This document shows positions 22,085 through 32,960 of a stretch of DNA of 47,560 nt, in pieces; positions within the stretch are counted from its first letter, which is position 1; each line of letters begins with the position of its first letter. The stretch comes from Chara braunii. Its lineage: Eukaryota; Streptophyta; Charophyceae; Charales; Characeae. Position numbers and translations under genes: made by a program. The stretch covers positions 1,573,216 through 1,620,775 of the forward strand of contig BFEA01000005.1 in the NCBI GenBank assembly GCA_003427395.1. Direction: 5' to 3'. The notes beneath the pieces are model-generated. The model saw nothing but the letters and a program-made list of their open reading frames with translations, searched no databases and was not told the DNA's origin.

Positions 22085-22585
22085 ATACTTGTGCTAAGAG
22101 GAAAGCAATGAGAACCAGCAATACCACTTGAGATTATCCGAATGTTACGTTAAAAGTTGGAGCGGAATATTCGGAGACATCAAGAAAAAGTAAAAATAAT
22201 GAGAGATCGGTCAATCTTGGAAGTGAACGTGCTCAGGACGATCATGTTGTTTTTGGCGAAGCCGAACTTGCATGTTCGGAAGGGAATACCCTTGATGATG
22301 CTGAAAACATGGTTATGGAGGGGGGGGGTGACGATTGTCGTGCTGATGGGGATGATTCGCGTAGAGGTCTGTCGGGTAGGCCTAATATCCTTATATTTTT
22401 TTATGACTAGGATGATAACGTTACAGGTGATTCGAAAGAAGACTGTGTTGAATCTACGTTCAAGAGAAGAAAGAGTCGTGGTACGAAAACTAATCTTTTG
22501 GGTTCCCCTGAAGTGTTGGAGCCTACCTTGGCTGATAATCGGGCGGAATGAAAAACTGTTGTTGTTGAAACGGAAACTCGTATTG
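22085..22585 (+). pseudogene. Acidic coding remnant between helicase and second Helitron ORF
   Basis: One + frame from ~22085 to ~22580 has protein-like composition: a basic start (CAKRKAMR), an acidic middle (AENMVMEGGGDDCRADGDD), and a basic RRKSRGTK stretch. It is broken by stops at ~22127 and ~22409. The family is not recognised. It may be the N-terminal half of the protein encoded at 22589-23596. Confidence 0.3.
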
Positions 22586-22588
22586 TGA

Positions 22589-23596
22589 GCGCTGAATGCG
22601 CTCCCCGACGATGCACTTGCATCTCTTCTGTTTTGTGGACGGGTCACTGGACGTGCACGTGTTCGTGATCCGTGTTCGCAATCTCAACGCAGTGGACGAG
22701 AAAGAGATGTTTATGCCACATCGCAACCACAAAATCCTTCGGGGGTTGTTGTGGTGCCTGATGACAACGATGCACCTAGAGTCCGCACTCCGAATCCCCG
22801 CGCTTACCTTACCAGATGGTTTGACGGTGCGAAGAAGGTTGACATGCAAAATGTCTAGACTGAGGTGTTTTTTGAAATGTTTGTCAAAAGTGTCACAGTC
22901 GTCAAAGATGGACGAATATGGGAAAACTTCCTCGACTGGAAAAGAAACAAACTCACTGATATGCGGTTGGAACGACGATCCCCTCTTCCGTTAGACCCGG
23001 TGAATGTTTTGGATTTTGAGGCTTCTTCTATGTTGCAATCGCTTTTGAACGATGAGTTCATTACTCTCTCTAATGAGGAGATTACCAAAATGACAATTCA
23101 TTTGCCACATTGTCCGACAGAAGGGATAATTTCTCAGCCCTTTCACAGATATGCACGGATACAAAACCTTCTCAAAAGGATTCCTCCCGTGGTTGCTTCT
23201 TCCGCTCCTCATTCCACTCCGGTCCGTAGAGTCTCTCTTCAAGCAGCATCTCCTCCAAATTTTGAACGTCTTGCGGATTTTGCTCCACCGTCGAATATGT
23301 CAACGTCAATTGTCACTACCTCTGTTGTTGTTTCTGCTTTGTCGGTCGCTACGGCTACTTCGTCTCTTTTCAGTTGTGTTGTGGCCGCTGCTACACTATC
23401 AACAAAACATATGCATATCCATACAGGACCCTTGGGACAACCGAATTCTTCTAATTTTAACATTTTCATGTATGACTCTCTTGAATCTATTGGTAAAAAA
23501 AAGACACTTGCGCACATGTCTCATCTTGACAGGTCTCACAGGTTTCAAGATATTGTAAAAACAGTAGAGGAATTGAATACGAGCATTAACACTTGA
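22589..23596 (+). pseudogene. Second Helitron ORF, ~336 codons, unknown function
   Basis: One + frame stays open from 22589 to 23596 except for a single TAG at 22856, which would be CAG before a C-to-T change. The frame reads ...WFDGAKKVDMQNV, stop, TEVFFEMFVK..., and the part after the stop is a clean 243-codon frame. The N-terminal part is Arg/Asp-rich and likely disordered. The middle (VKDGRIWENFLDWKRNK, LDFEASSMLQSLLNDEF) looks helical. The C-terminal third is Ser/Thr/Val/Ala-rich, then ends in a charged helix (HLDRSHRFQDIVKTVEELN). Plant Helitrons may carry an RPA-like ORF or captured gene fragments. I see no OB-fold signature, so the identity is open. Confidence 0.45.
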
Positions 23597-24162
23597 AGGT
23601 GTGTGGATGTTGTAATTCATTTCGATTACAATTGACAAGGACATGGTCGATTCGGAATTTTCGAGGAGGATCGTCACAAAGTGTTGCAACGAGTTTCTGT
23701 TCGTGAGGTGTTGCAAGAGTATCGTTCCAGCGAAGGAAGTTGATTTTTCTTATGAGAGATATAAGAAGAGACAGATGTTCATTGGACGGTCGTCCAACCC
23801 TTGCCTAACTGACAAATTTTTAGATAGTCATCTTCAGTTTCAGTTACGTGATTGCCCCTACAAGAGACATGGGAGGAGAGAGACAAACAAATGGGAAAAG
23901 AGAGAGAGAGAGAAAAAAAAAAAAAAAAAAAAAAAACTTAAATAATTTTGACGTAATATTAATGCGTTTTTTTAAGTCGGCGTTGATTCTACTACGTGAT
24001 AATTGTGCTTTGATCATACTGCGGCCACTTGCTTACTGTAACATAATGGAAAATCTTCATATGAGTTTTTTTTCCATTGTATAATTGTGTTCGTCTTCCT
24101 TTATTCTTTGCTCTTTTGTTGCTCCCCTCTCTCTCTGTCTGTTATTATATATATATATATAT
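23597..24162. other. Helitron right flank; short decayed coding, simple repeats
   Basis: Short plus-strand ORFs at 23643-23945 have partly plausible composition but no known domain. A (GA)n-(A)n tract lies at ~23898-23937 and a (TA)n run at ~24145-24163. The Helitron 3' terminus should fall in or before this stretch, but no hairpin followed by CTRR was convincing. Confidence 0.35.
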
Positions 24163-24976
24163 AGGGTAACCGGCATTCGGGACGGGCTGAACGCCCGAAC
24201 CCGAACGCCCGAACATATGGGACCCCTTGGGGATGCGTTCAGCCGTTCGGGCCAAACGCGGACCCAAANNNNNNNNNNNNNNNNNNNNNNNNNNNNNNNN
24301 NNNNNNNNNNNNNNNNNNNNNNNNNNNNNNNNNNNNNNNNNNNNNNNNNNNNNNNNNNNNNNNNNNNNNNNNNNNNNNNNNNNNNNNNNNNNNNTAAACA
24401 AGATTTGCCTGAGAATTACATCCGAATCCCTTACCAAATTTCAAATAAAAATAAAATACGAAAAACCAATACTAATAATAAAAATAAATAAAAATAAAAA
24501 AAGAATTAAATTTAGTGAGTGCGCGAGCATGTTTTCGACACCGCCATCTTTGGCGATTTTTCTTTTTTTTTTGGCATAGCTAAATGCCCTGAAAATTTAC
24601 AGATGTGTACTTCACATAATACAAAACCCACAAAAAGTTTCAAAAAATAATAAAATTGTTTAGACCCCGAACTAAAGTGAAAACAAAAAGTAAAAAGTGA
24701 AAAAATACGTGGGCGAGCACGTTTTGACACCGCCATCTTTGGCGATTTTTAATTCTTATTTGGCTTAGCCAAATGACTTGAAAATTTATAGGCATGTACC
24801 TCACGTCATAGAGAACTCACAAACAAAAATTCAGAAAAAGATTATTAGTTTTAGGCCCCGAAATAAGTTTTGGCGGGGGCCGAACGTCGTCGGGTTTGGA
24901 CCCCGTACGGGACCCCGAACACCCGTACGTACGGAGGTCTGCCCGGGGACCTTCGTACGTGCGGGCTGATAACCCT
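24163..24976. mobile_element. TIR-bounded repeat element, copy 2 (~814 bp, contains gap)
   Basis: The left end AGGGTAACCGGCATTCGGG and the reverse of the right end AGGGTTATCAGCCCGC are short imperfect inverted termini. Both sides are flanked by TATATATA. Inside are GC-rich CCCGAACG/CGTTCGGG arrays (24180-24260), an assembly gap, then two ~197-bp subunits (24513 and 24710 on) and a GC-rich tail with CCCGTACGGG palindromes. It matches 1-510. It has no ORF. It is probably a non-autonomous DNA transposon preferring TA-rich targets. Confidence 0.6.
24269..24394. other. Assembly gap (126 N)
   Basis: A run of N inside the TIR element. It lies between the GC-rich palindromic arm and the AT-rich subunits, so the true length of the element is uncertain. 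Confidence 0.99.
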
Positions 24977-25002
24977 GTATATATATATCAAAAAATAAAT
25001 TT

Positions 25003-25083
25003 ATCTCTCTCCCTCTCTCTCTCTCTCTCTATCTATCTATCTATATATCTATCTCCCGCTCTCTCTTTCTCTCTCTCTCTGTC

Positions 25084-25114
<31 letters not shown>

Positions 25115-25160
25115 CTTTTTCTTTTTTTTTCTCTCTCTTTGTCTCTCTGTCTCTCCTCGC
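25003..25160. repeat. (CT)n / (ATCT)n microsatellite
   Basis: CTCTCT and ATCT/GTCT tetranucleotide runs alternate from 25003 to ~25158, followed by T-rich sequence to 25215. ORFs of Ser/Leu/Tyr composition are repeat artefacts. Confidence 0.95.
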
Positions 25161-25350
25161 CTTTTCTCATGCTTTTTTTTTTTTTCTTTTCTATTTGTCA
25201 CTTTTTTTTTAATTTGTGAATTAAACTTAGACTTTGTAGCCTGTTTTAGGCTATTCCTTATTATCCTGTAATTCGTTGTTTTTTTTTTTTAAGTCTGTCT
25301 TAGTTTATGCAAATGGTCCGTGTCAGGTTGGCTACAACATTTCTTATTTC

Positions 25351-25411
25351 TGCGGGCATGGCCCGCACCGCCTGCACTGCGGGTGCTTTGCCAGTAATAA
25401 TAATAAGAATG
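25351..25411 (+). mobile_element. Possible 3' end of a LINE/SINE: hairpin then (TAA)n tail
   Basis: TGCGGGCATGGCCCGCA (25351-25367) forms a 7-bp-stem hairpin. It is followed by CCTGCACTGCGGGTGCTTTGCCAG and a (TAA)4-like tail at ~25396-25408. A conserved hairpin followed by a short microsatellite tail is a usual layout for the 3' end of some non-LTR retrotransposons. No coding region for it lies upstream, so it would be a 5'-truncated copy. Confidence 0.4.
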
Positions 25412-26229
25412 AAAAAGAGAAGTGAACTGGTCTAGTACTCAACTCTTCTTTGCTTTTTGTTTTCTTTTCTCTTCCTTCCTTTACTTCCCTTAACACGACT
25501 TAAGGGTACTTTAGTGTGCAGTTGAAAAGACCGCGCCGGTCCTCCTACCTTCGCGTCCCTGGGCGAGCCCGACGGCTACCATTGCCATAGGTCGGTCATG
25601 GTCTGTTGTACAGCAGAACGCCGAGCCTGCATGGACCAATGGAAAGTCCAGTGGCGCACCCATCCTTTTGCCGGTGGTAGCAACGAAGGTGGAGGTTAGG
25701 CAGACCTTAGATACCGTGAGGGCTTACGAGCGAGCACAACACAATGTGGAGGTTAGGGAATATGTCTTCAGCGTGCAACGAAGGTGTGTAGGCAGGCACC
25801 TAATATGCATCGGAGCCTCCCTGACTAGACATCTGATACGCAGTGGAGGGTCGGGACACCGAGCCCTCCGAAACGGACGCCATTCACCGTCTTCACTTGC
25901 TTCATGCTTGAGGCACTTCTTTCTAGTGTCCTGAGCGTGCCAAGGCTCATTTATCCTTGGCTTTGGCATCCCCATGCAGTCCGTTATTTTCCGGAGTGCA
26001 ATAATGATTTTTTTTTTAGGCTCATTGCCCTCCAACTTGCCCCAAACTAAAACAAATGAAGCAATCGATTTCCAGGTGCATCCGGGCTCAATATTGACCC
26101 CGGATGTACCTGAAACATGTGTTTTCCTCTCCTCTTGTAATTCGTTGCATCCCGGTTGCATGGGGTCTTGATTTTCTATGATTTTCTTAGTAAAATCTAA
26201 AGAAAATTATAACCAATTCACCCTTGGAT
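25412..26229. other. No gene seen; one hairpin
   Basis: There are T-rich blocks at 25440-25490. A hairpin GCAGTCCG...CGGAGTGC at 25976-25999 is shared with 37430-37462 and 38349-38372. No domain, tRNA or coding bias was found. Confidence 0.35.
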
Positions 26230-29110
26230 GAATCCGGTCACACAAAAGCGTGAAGTTGGACTATTCTGTTTAGAAACAATGTCCAACTTCAGTCATAGAT
26301 CCCAAGAAGAACAGGTAGACCAAACCATTCTGCTTAGAAATGATTATTGGTTTCGCAAATCAGACATAGCAACCAGGTTATTCTGCTTAGAAACAATGTC
26401 CGGTCCTTCAAAAAATAAGCAAGAAACATAGCACTGTGTCATTATGCTTAGAAACAATGCTCAGCCTTTGGTCGACCCGGTCAAACACATGCAATACCAC
26501 CTTCCTCTCACCTTTCCTTAGTTCATCTCTTAGTCGGATTTCAATCACAAAACAAGATTGAGATTCAGTCGCCCAGATCCAAGAAGGGTGCACTCAAACA
26601 CGCGTGAGAGGACTTTGATTCCTTGAGCGCCTGAGGGCCCCGTAATGGCGACCACAACACAGTGGAGATGGTCAAACTTTGGCCAAAGTCCAGTGTAACG
26701 TTACTCTGACAGACCCCCGAATCGCAATAATATCTCCCTTGCAAAGTCTGATCACTCATTCAGTCACAGTGCCTCACCTCTTGACCAAACTGCAGCTACG
26801 CAACTTGGAAAGGACACATTCGAATAAAGCACACCCCTTATGCTCTATTCGGAATGCGGGAAAGACGTAGCAAGAACATACCACGAAGCGCTCAGTAGCC
26901 GTGCGCGCTCACAAGCGCAATAGCTATGTACAACGCAATGCTAAAAAAAAAACAGTAAGGCACATTGTCGTGTAATGCAATATCTAGTGTGCACAGTGAT
27001 GTAGTTGCAACATTTGGGTGCTTAGCAGCAACACAAGCTGCCCAATACCACAACAAACTGCCAGTGACAATTTCAACTTTCGCATCAGCAACAACGATTC
27101 TCTCTTTTCTCGGCGCTCAAACTTAACCCCACAGCGACTCGAAGCAAGTCGTGGACGTCAACGACAACAACCGAAGTATATACAGACTCCGCCCATGCAG
27201 ACTACCGACAAAAACTAGGTGAGCCGCCTCACAGCTCTACAACGCTGCAGAAATCGATAGGCCGTACTCACATAATTTGTACTCATATTTGAACACAAAC
27301 TCATAAGAGTCTTTGCTCTTTTTCTCCCTACGAGGTCTCTGTTCTCGTTGAGCTTATCATAGAACCGCTCCGTTATCTCTTACTCATATGTGCTGCCTAA
27401 GCCAAACTCCTCAGCTAACAAAAATCAGATGAGCTTTTGTCCTTTGTGCCCAAGCTCGACAAATGATAGGCACTTCAACATCACAACGGGTTTCCACTAT
27501 GAGCTTCTTCTGGCCTCGAGCTGCTCGACATAGCTCACTGTCCTTTAGATACCTATACCCATAGGTGAGCTTACACTCAAACCTCTTAGAGTGATTCGTG
27601 GTTGGCGGATGGTGCACCCATAGAGCGCCCCCGCCACTCAGATCCTTCCTGCCTCGTAGGTGAGTGCATATTGAACTCCTCGGTCCGTGTTTCAAGATGG
27701 GCGAGATGACGGATAACTATGAAATAACGACATCAAGTCCATCGTACGCAGCTACATAGTCTACAAAGCTTCATCTATAGAGGAGATGGCGACGTCCGCG
27801 GAGTAACGGCGACAAGCAGCCCCACCATGATCAATTCGGCCACGACCACAAGGGAGACAATCGTTTGTTCTATCACGACTACGGCTTCTTTCAAGCGCAC
27901 GATGAGCAATCGAGCATGATGATGGAGGCGAGTACGAACAAAGGCACGAGCTTTGCGCCGCTACTGTCAAATACGTAAATTGAGACTAAATCCTTCGCTA
28001 GCAGTTGGCAGATACTCCTCTCATGCTCACTTGCCTCTATCTAATGCATCTGGTCACACCCCTCGACCAAGTGCACTACTTCTGATGCGCCTGACAACCA
28101 CAATCAGAGCAACAAACAACGCAACCAGCACGACAGACCACACACATGACCGGGAGGAGCAGTGATGGCGACGCCCCAGTTCTCAACTTCTCACCAACAT
28201 ATGCAAAAATGGGAATCAATCCAACACTGGAACTCGGTCGGATACGTGCGCTACTATAAGGTAAGTACATACTCTCTGACCCCTCCTCCCTTAGTCCCAA
28301 TTATACTGAAGATGAGTAGGTTCATGAAGAGGGCAGCGTGGCTAAGCCCCGACCGGTAGATTAAGAACGGGAATCGTCAAGATCGCGACCATGTGCATGA
28401 CGAACAACATCTAGATCGAGATCATGGCTGCAAGCAATTCCTTGATCAGTAGCCCGGTCTCAATATGTGATCACATGACGTAGGAGAAAAGGCGCCACGA
28501 TGATGAGGGTGCAAATACTATGACAACTATGATAACCAAAACAAAAACAAGCAGCACCCGGATATCACCCACCAAATGTGAAGAAGGAGGATGGATCTTC
28601 CACTAGAGCATGGGAAGATACATGCAGAAAATCACATGCTGCTACGCCCGCATCCAGGCAAAATGAGAATGAATCTTCCGCTAGAAAATGGGGCTATTCA
28701 TCCACTTTGTTTGCTTCCCCCTTTACTGCACCTATTGTGTTCCTAGGTCCAGATTCCCTCACTCTATTTTCCTTCTCATCTCTTCTCACTTCCCATTTCT
28801 ATCCAGATTCACTCACTCTATTTTCCTTCTCATCTCTTCCCGCTTCCCATTTCTATTCTAAGTTTTCAAGCACTATTCTAACAACGATACTAGCACCACC
28901 GTCTGACTCGTCCGGGTTCGAAGCCCCGGATTCGATTCTTTCCTCCGACCGAATCAGTCGAAAACCGGGCTCACTAGCTCTTCTTCCTTCTCCCTGTCTT
29001 GTCGAGCTCGCCTTCTTCTTCTTTCTAACTCCCCTTCTTATACTCCAACAACGATCCGCTTCCATCAACCACTTCGCCTGATTGCAAGACCCCCGTCAAG
29101 TAAATAAATA
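26230..29110 (-). mobile_element. Partial copy C of the large ORF-less element
   Basis: This runs parallel to copy B and its left extension (32100-35700) at an offset of about 6.3-6.9 kb. Matching blocks are ATTCTGCTTAGAAACAATG-type arrays (26260-26460) with the array at 32630-32960; GCAATACCACCTTCCTCTCA (~26490) with ~32978; CGCCTGAGGGCCCCGTAATG (~26627) with ~33477; and CGTCCGGGTTCGAAGCCCCGGA (~28907) with ~35550. The TGTCGG start is absent, so the copy is truncated at its 5' end near 29110. It also lacks the middle section seen at 33000-33450. No conserved ORF. Confidence 0.5.
28749..28856 (+). repeat. 54-bp tandem duplication
   Basis: CCAGATTC(C/A)CTCACTCTATT...CATTTCTAT is present twice, at 28749-28802 and 28803-28856, with only a few differences. 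Being 18 codons long, it keeps the surrounding chance ORF (28578-29081) open. That ORF is not shared with copies A or B. Confidence 0.9.
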
Positions 29111-29301
29111 CAAATCTCGTGCAAGAATATGGCCAGGTACGTGTCCTCCCCCACTCCTCTCTTCTTTCTCCTCGTCATCTCCGTCTTCACCATTCCTTTT
29201 CCTTCTTCGTTGATGCCAGCTCGCTCCCCTTCCCGTAGCGCAGCCCCTCGTTACTTGGTCCGACCGAAATGTGCAGTGGGAAACCACAAACGAAAAAAGA
29301 A

Positions 29302-29403
29302 AAAAAACTCAGACCATTTCTTGATTTATGCATGTCATCCTTGCGTAGGGGTCATGCTAATCTTCTCTATATCGTTCCAATTTTAACGGATGTCCCGAAG
29401 GAC
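29302..29403 (-). ncRNA. U6 spliceosomal snRNA copy, probably a pseudogene
   Basis: The minus strand reads through the whole U6 molecule: a 5' GTCCTTCGGGACATCCG stem-loop, AATTGGAACGATA, GAAGATTAGCATGACCCCT, CGCAAGGATGACATGCA and AGAAATGGTC, then an oligo-T Pol III terminator at ~29301-29307. Compared with the near-invariant plant U6, ACAGAGA reads ATAGAGA, GGCCCCTGCG reads GACCCCTACG, and CACGCACAAATCGAG reads CATGCATAAATCAAG. All of these are C-to-T or G-to-A transitions. The altered ACAGAGA box should abolish splicing function. No clear plant USE was seen at -60, and only a weak TAGTATTT at about -30. It sits directly upstream of copy C. Confidence 0.9.
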
Positions 29404-31285
29404 AAAATCTGGTCTAGACTTCGAAAATAACCAAATACTAGTCGGTTCGCCTTAGTCTTTGACCCCTACCCGAGTTTAATAAACGATATGTTTGTTAGTA
29501 CCGCTACTAGCCTCCACCAGAGCCTTATCTGGTCTCGTTGTTGAGCGCATCAGTACCAGAAGGGGACCCTCCCGAGTGCATCACGGAGGATGTTGCATAA
29601 CTTTTTATTACTAGTATAGCTTTCGCCGTTCTGGCCGAGTGCGCCAACCATACCTCTCGCGAACCCCCACGACAAAATAGGATCACGCGAGGTACAACTT
29701 ACCTTTGCCCAAGGGGTTGTTACCACCCTTGGACAGGTGTATTCCCGTCGCGCTTTCGAACCACGTGTGAAAGTTACTCAGTTGCAATCGTAGAGGTGAC
29801 CCAACTGATGACGTTTCTCGTACGTATGCGTGGTCGTACACCTTAATCGGACCCGTACGCGAGCCAACGCTCTGGGGGGTTATGTCCCAAGTGTGACGTG
29901 GCGTCAGTCGACTAGGACGATCCGTCTAACCATACGATTCACCACGCCAAGACAAAACCAAGTTTCACTCATAAATCGCGCGTCGTCCCTTTTTGTATCC
30001 GACCCATAACTTTTGTCAACTGTAAAACAGTCCGAGTGTCACACGTGAAAACTCTAAATAAATATTGCGGCAACGTAGGCCTTAGTCAGTCGCAGTGATG
30101 GCGTGCTATAGGGTACCCATAATCATACAATCCTCAATGGCTTTGGGGGTCGCTTTCGACACTCAAGTGTCGGCTGATAAGTGTCCATAATCGGGCGGTC
30201 CCTCGTGGATCCGAGTACCGCTTATGACACTCGAGTATCAGATTCAAAATACCGTGAAGGTTTTCCCCTTCACAATATTGCACGGCTGAACTAACAGTCG
30301 TGCGGCCTCCGCGACAACTCCGACCTTTAGGCTGAGTATCCCGGTAGGCAGGGCAAATAGGCTCTGCGCGGGGGGTGATCCCTTCCATGCAGAGTCTAGG
30401 ACCTGGGATGTCCTGGACAAGAACCTCGAATCCAAGCCAAGGACCAATGTCCGACTAAGAAATCTCTTTAAGAAACATACAACAGTAAAGGGGTTTTCCT
30501 CCCTTTTCTTGATCTCGACCCCAATCAACCCTTAAGCGTGGATCCTTTAGGCCACACGAACCACCCAAACATAGGTATGTGCATATATGTACATATATAT
30601 AGATATATAGTTGGGAATAAGTATGTGAAGATCACTTCTCACAATCACAGAGGGACTCCTCTCAACCATATATATGTATATGATCGCAGGCAGTCAAATC
30701 CAAAGTCTGAACCACGAAACATACCTGCAATCACATCAAAGAGTCAACCAGAAATTCACACACTACACAGAGTGAACTTCAACCATTTCCTATACTCATA
30801 CCCCTCGCTTTAGCCATGCAAACCCCAGCCTTTGTCCAACCTTCCATAATTAAATACTCAGTTCCTTTGTTAAATGATCATTCGAAAAAGTTCGGGTGAA
30901 AACCTTAATAAAACAATAGAAACTACCAGGGCTAAAGACTTTTAGGTTGAGTATTGAGGATGAATTGAAGTTGAGTCATAGATCGACGAATCGGCAACCG
31001 ACCTGTTATCAGTGATAGTACAAGATGATCCTCTTGGTATTAAGCTGAATTTAGTTCAAATCATGAATCGAGTGTCCAAAGAAGGCCTGTATCATAAAAG
31101 AGGTCAATGTCGAAGCTAAATCATCAGTGTATGGTGAGTGAATCTCCATAGCACATTTTCACCTAAGGTCCTCCTACAAGCTAAACCTAGACCCACCTCT
31201 AAGTCAGTACCCAACACAATATAAACCTATGGAAGTATCTCTCCTATTCAAGGTGAACTACCAGAATTGTCACCAGTCAAAATAT
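29404..31285. other. 1.9 kb without a gene; two short palindromes
   Basis: GACACTCAAGTGTC (30158-30171) and GACACTCGAGTATC (30226-30239) are related 14-bp palindromes 68 bp apart, each preceded by CGCTT. (TA)n-like ATATATAGATATATAG lies at ~30594-30610. There is no coding bias on either strand. The sequence before 30540 is GC-balanced and after it becomes AT-rich. Confidence 0.4.
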
Positions 31286-31289
31286 AGTC

Positions 31290-31850
31290 CAACTCCTGTA
31301 AACTAAGAAAATTTCGGCAGCGCTTCCCGTAGGAAAAGTGCCTTCTCAGAATTTATATTAACTCAGATATGAAAAAAAAAAAAAAATAATCGTGAAAAAT
31401 CAAATTTTATCTAACTCCCTGAATTAGTAAAAATTTGGGCATCACTCCCTTTAGAAAATAATTCTTTCCATATTTTTTCTAACTCAGATATGAACTCAGA
31501 AACAAGACATTAGTTCAATTAAGACAAATTTTAACTAACTCCTTAGATTTGTAGAAATTTCGATAACACTCCCTTTAGAAAAGTGTTAATCCAAGATTTA
31601 TACAAAGCTAAGTTCAGAATCTAAAGTGACTTTGACTTCTCTAAGTCCAATTTTGAGGTAGCAAAAATTTAGGCAGCACTCCCTTTGGAAAAAGAGACTT
31701 TCTAAGTTTTTACCAAACCAAAATGTCAGACAAACTGAACCTTGAAAAAAAAAAAATTTTGATTAACTCCTTGGTTTTGTAGAAATTTTGGCAGCGCTTG
31801 ACGTAAAGAAAGTGTCTTACCAAGACTTATACAAGACCAAGTATAATAAA
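31290..31850 (+). repeat. Diverged ~120-bp tandem array, five units
   Basis: A core like AAATTTCGGCAGCACTCCCT, followed by TTAGAAAAGTG, recurs at about 31313, 31433, 31556, 31666 and 31787. In most units CTAACTCC and a TTTGTAG/TTAGTAA block come just before the core. Spacing is 110-123 bp. Units are strongly diverged, so this is an old array. Non-coding. Confidence 0.75.
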
Positions 31851-32129
31851 ATATCCGAGAAAATGCAGGAATTGACCTAAGTAAAATAAACTCAGCTAAA
31901 AAAATGCAGGAATTGAAAATAACTCATATGACTCTAGAACGTGACGAGCAACTAAAACAACTACCTATCAACTGAAAACTCAGACTAAGTAATGATCTCA
32001 CTCAGCCACATGCAAGCCAAACCACAAAGGTAAATACTTTCACCAACCCCAAAGTCAACCTTATCAAATAATAGTTCATGATCTTTTAATGATTTATCCC
32101 TTTATACCCAGCTTACATAAGGCATAAAG

Positions 32130-32960
32130 CTAGACCGCCCAGCCTTATGGGAATCTGTCTAGCTCAGCCATAAAATATACACAAACACAGGGCACTACAA
32201 CTTTTCCCTTCTTTGGGCGCATGACTAGGTTAGCCAGCCTAGTCGCCCTAAACCATTTAAGTATCCAAGTTATATATAATTGTCTGCACTTTGTCTTTTA
32301 AGGCAACATATGACTGAACCGGTCATCTTAGATCAAGATTCGGTCTGTCCCTTCTTACCACAATTTTTTATTATTAATTCATACTCTCTTAAGTTGGCGA
32401 TAAGCTATAGTCAGACAATCCAATCTTATGCAAAAAAGTCTATCATGTTCACAAGTAAGTAGTATAAGATATAAACAATGTTAATCTTTTGGTTCTAGCA
32501 TGTGCACGCACAAATGGTTAACAGGTACCCTCACTTTTATGGTTAAAATGACCGTTTGGTTTTCTTATAAATGAGGGTGAAAATTGGGGGGTCGGTTAAC
32601 CTTCTCTCTGTACGCGGCTCCAGACCAGACCACCCAATCTTATGGGAACCTGTCCAGTCCTTTGCTTGAATTTCTCCCTCAAAAATAAAATAAGAAAGAG
32701 TTAGGGTCATCTAATCTTATGGAACGTGCCTAACTCTTGTCCAGAACTAATACAACATAAGAAAACTCAAAGAAACAAGGCAACCAAACCATCCAATCTT
32801 ATGGAAAAATGCTTGGTCCCTGAAAGTCAAACACATGCAACCGTCGCAAATCAAAGCAACTAGACACCCAATCTTATGGGAACCTGTCTGGTCCTTCAGA
32901 CAATAAAAAATAAACATAGCACTGGGCCCTCCAGTCTTATGGAGACTTCCCCAACCTTTG
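32130..32960 (+). repeat. Diverged ~60-80-bp array with core CCAATCTTATGGGAACCTGT
   Basis: The core is found near 32144, 32637, 32716, 32796, 32872 and 32934, mostly 62-80 bp apart. Each core is flanked by short self-complementary words, for example CCAGAC/GTCTGG or GTTAGG/CCTAAC. Each unit could therefore form a stem capped by the CTTATGG core. The array at 26260-26460 is the equivalent part of copy C, with core TTCTGCTTAGAAACAATG. Confidence 0.65.
32516..32601. mobile_element. 86-bp internally deleted relative of the nested MITE
   Basis: The left end GGTTAACAGGTACCCTCA and the reversed right end GGTTAACCGACCCCCCAATT carry the same termini as 17977-18389. The interior keeps TTAAAATGACC(G/C)TTTGGTTTTC, also present at ~18317. 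Even the flanks agree (CACAAAT on the left, TTNTCTC on the right). Either the termini extend past GGTTAAC or the flanks show target preference. Confidence 0.7.

Larger units (their letters stand above)
15650..24000 (+). mobile_element. Decayed Helitron (boundaries approximate)
   Basis: On the + strand, in the order expected for a plant Helitron transposase, come an N-terminal region, a Helitron-like N domain, the HUH Rep nuclease, a linker and a PIF1-type SF1 helicase. A second ORF of unknown family follows. The A+T content and CGA/CGT-rich codon use differ from the GC-rich gypsy block at 41-47 kb. Neither the 5' TC end nor the 3' hairpin plus CTRR end could be placed with confidence. Numerous stops and frameshifts show it is inactive. 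A MITE is nested inside at 17977-18389. Confidence 0.85.

Noticed and set aside
24057-24579. ORFs across the N gap
   Set aside because: They exist only because the gap is translated as X.
28578-29081. 167-codon plus-strand ORF as a gene
   Set aside because: It is Ser/Leu/Phe-rich, contains an 18-residue repeat from a 54-bp duplication, and is not conserved in repeat copies A and B.
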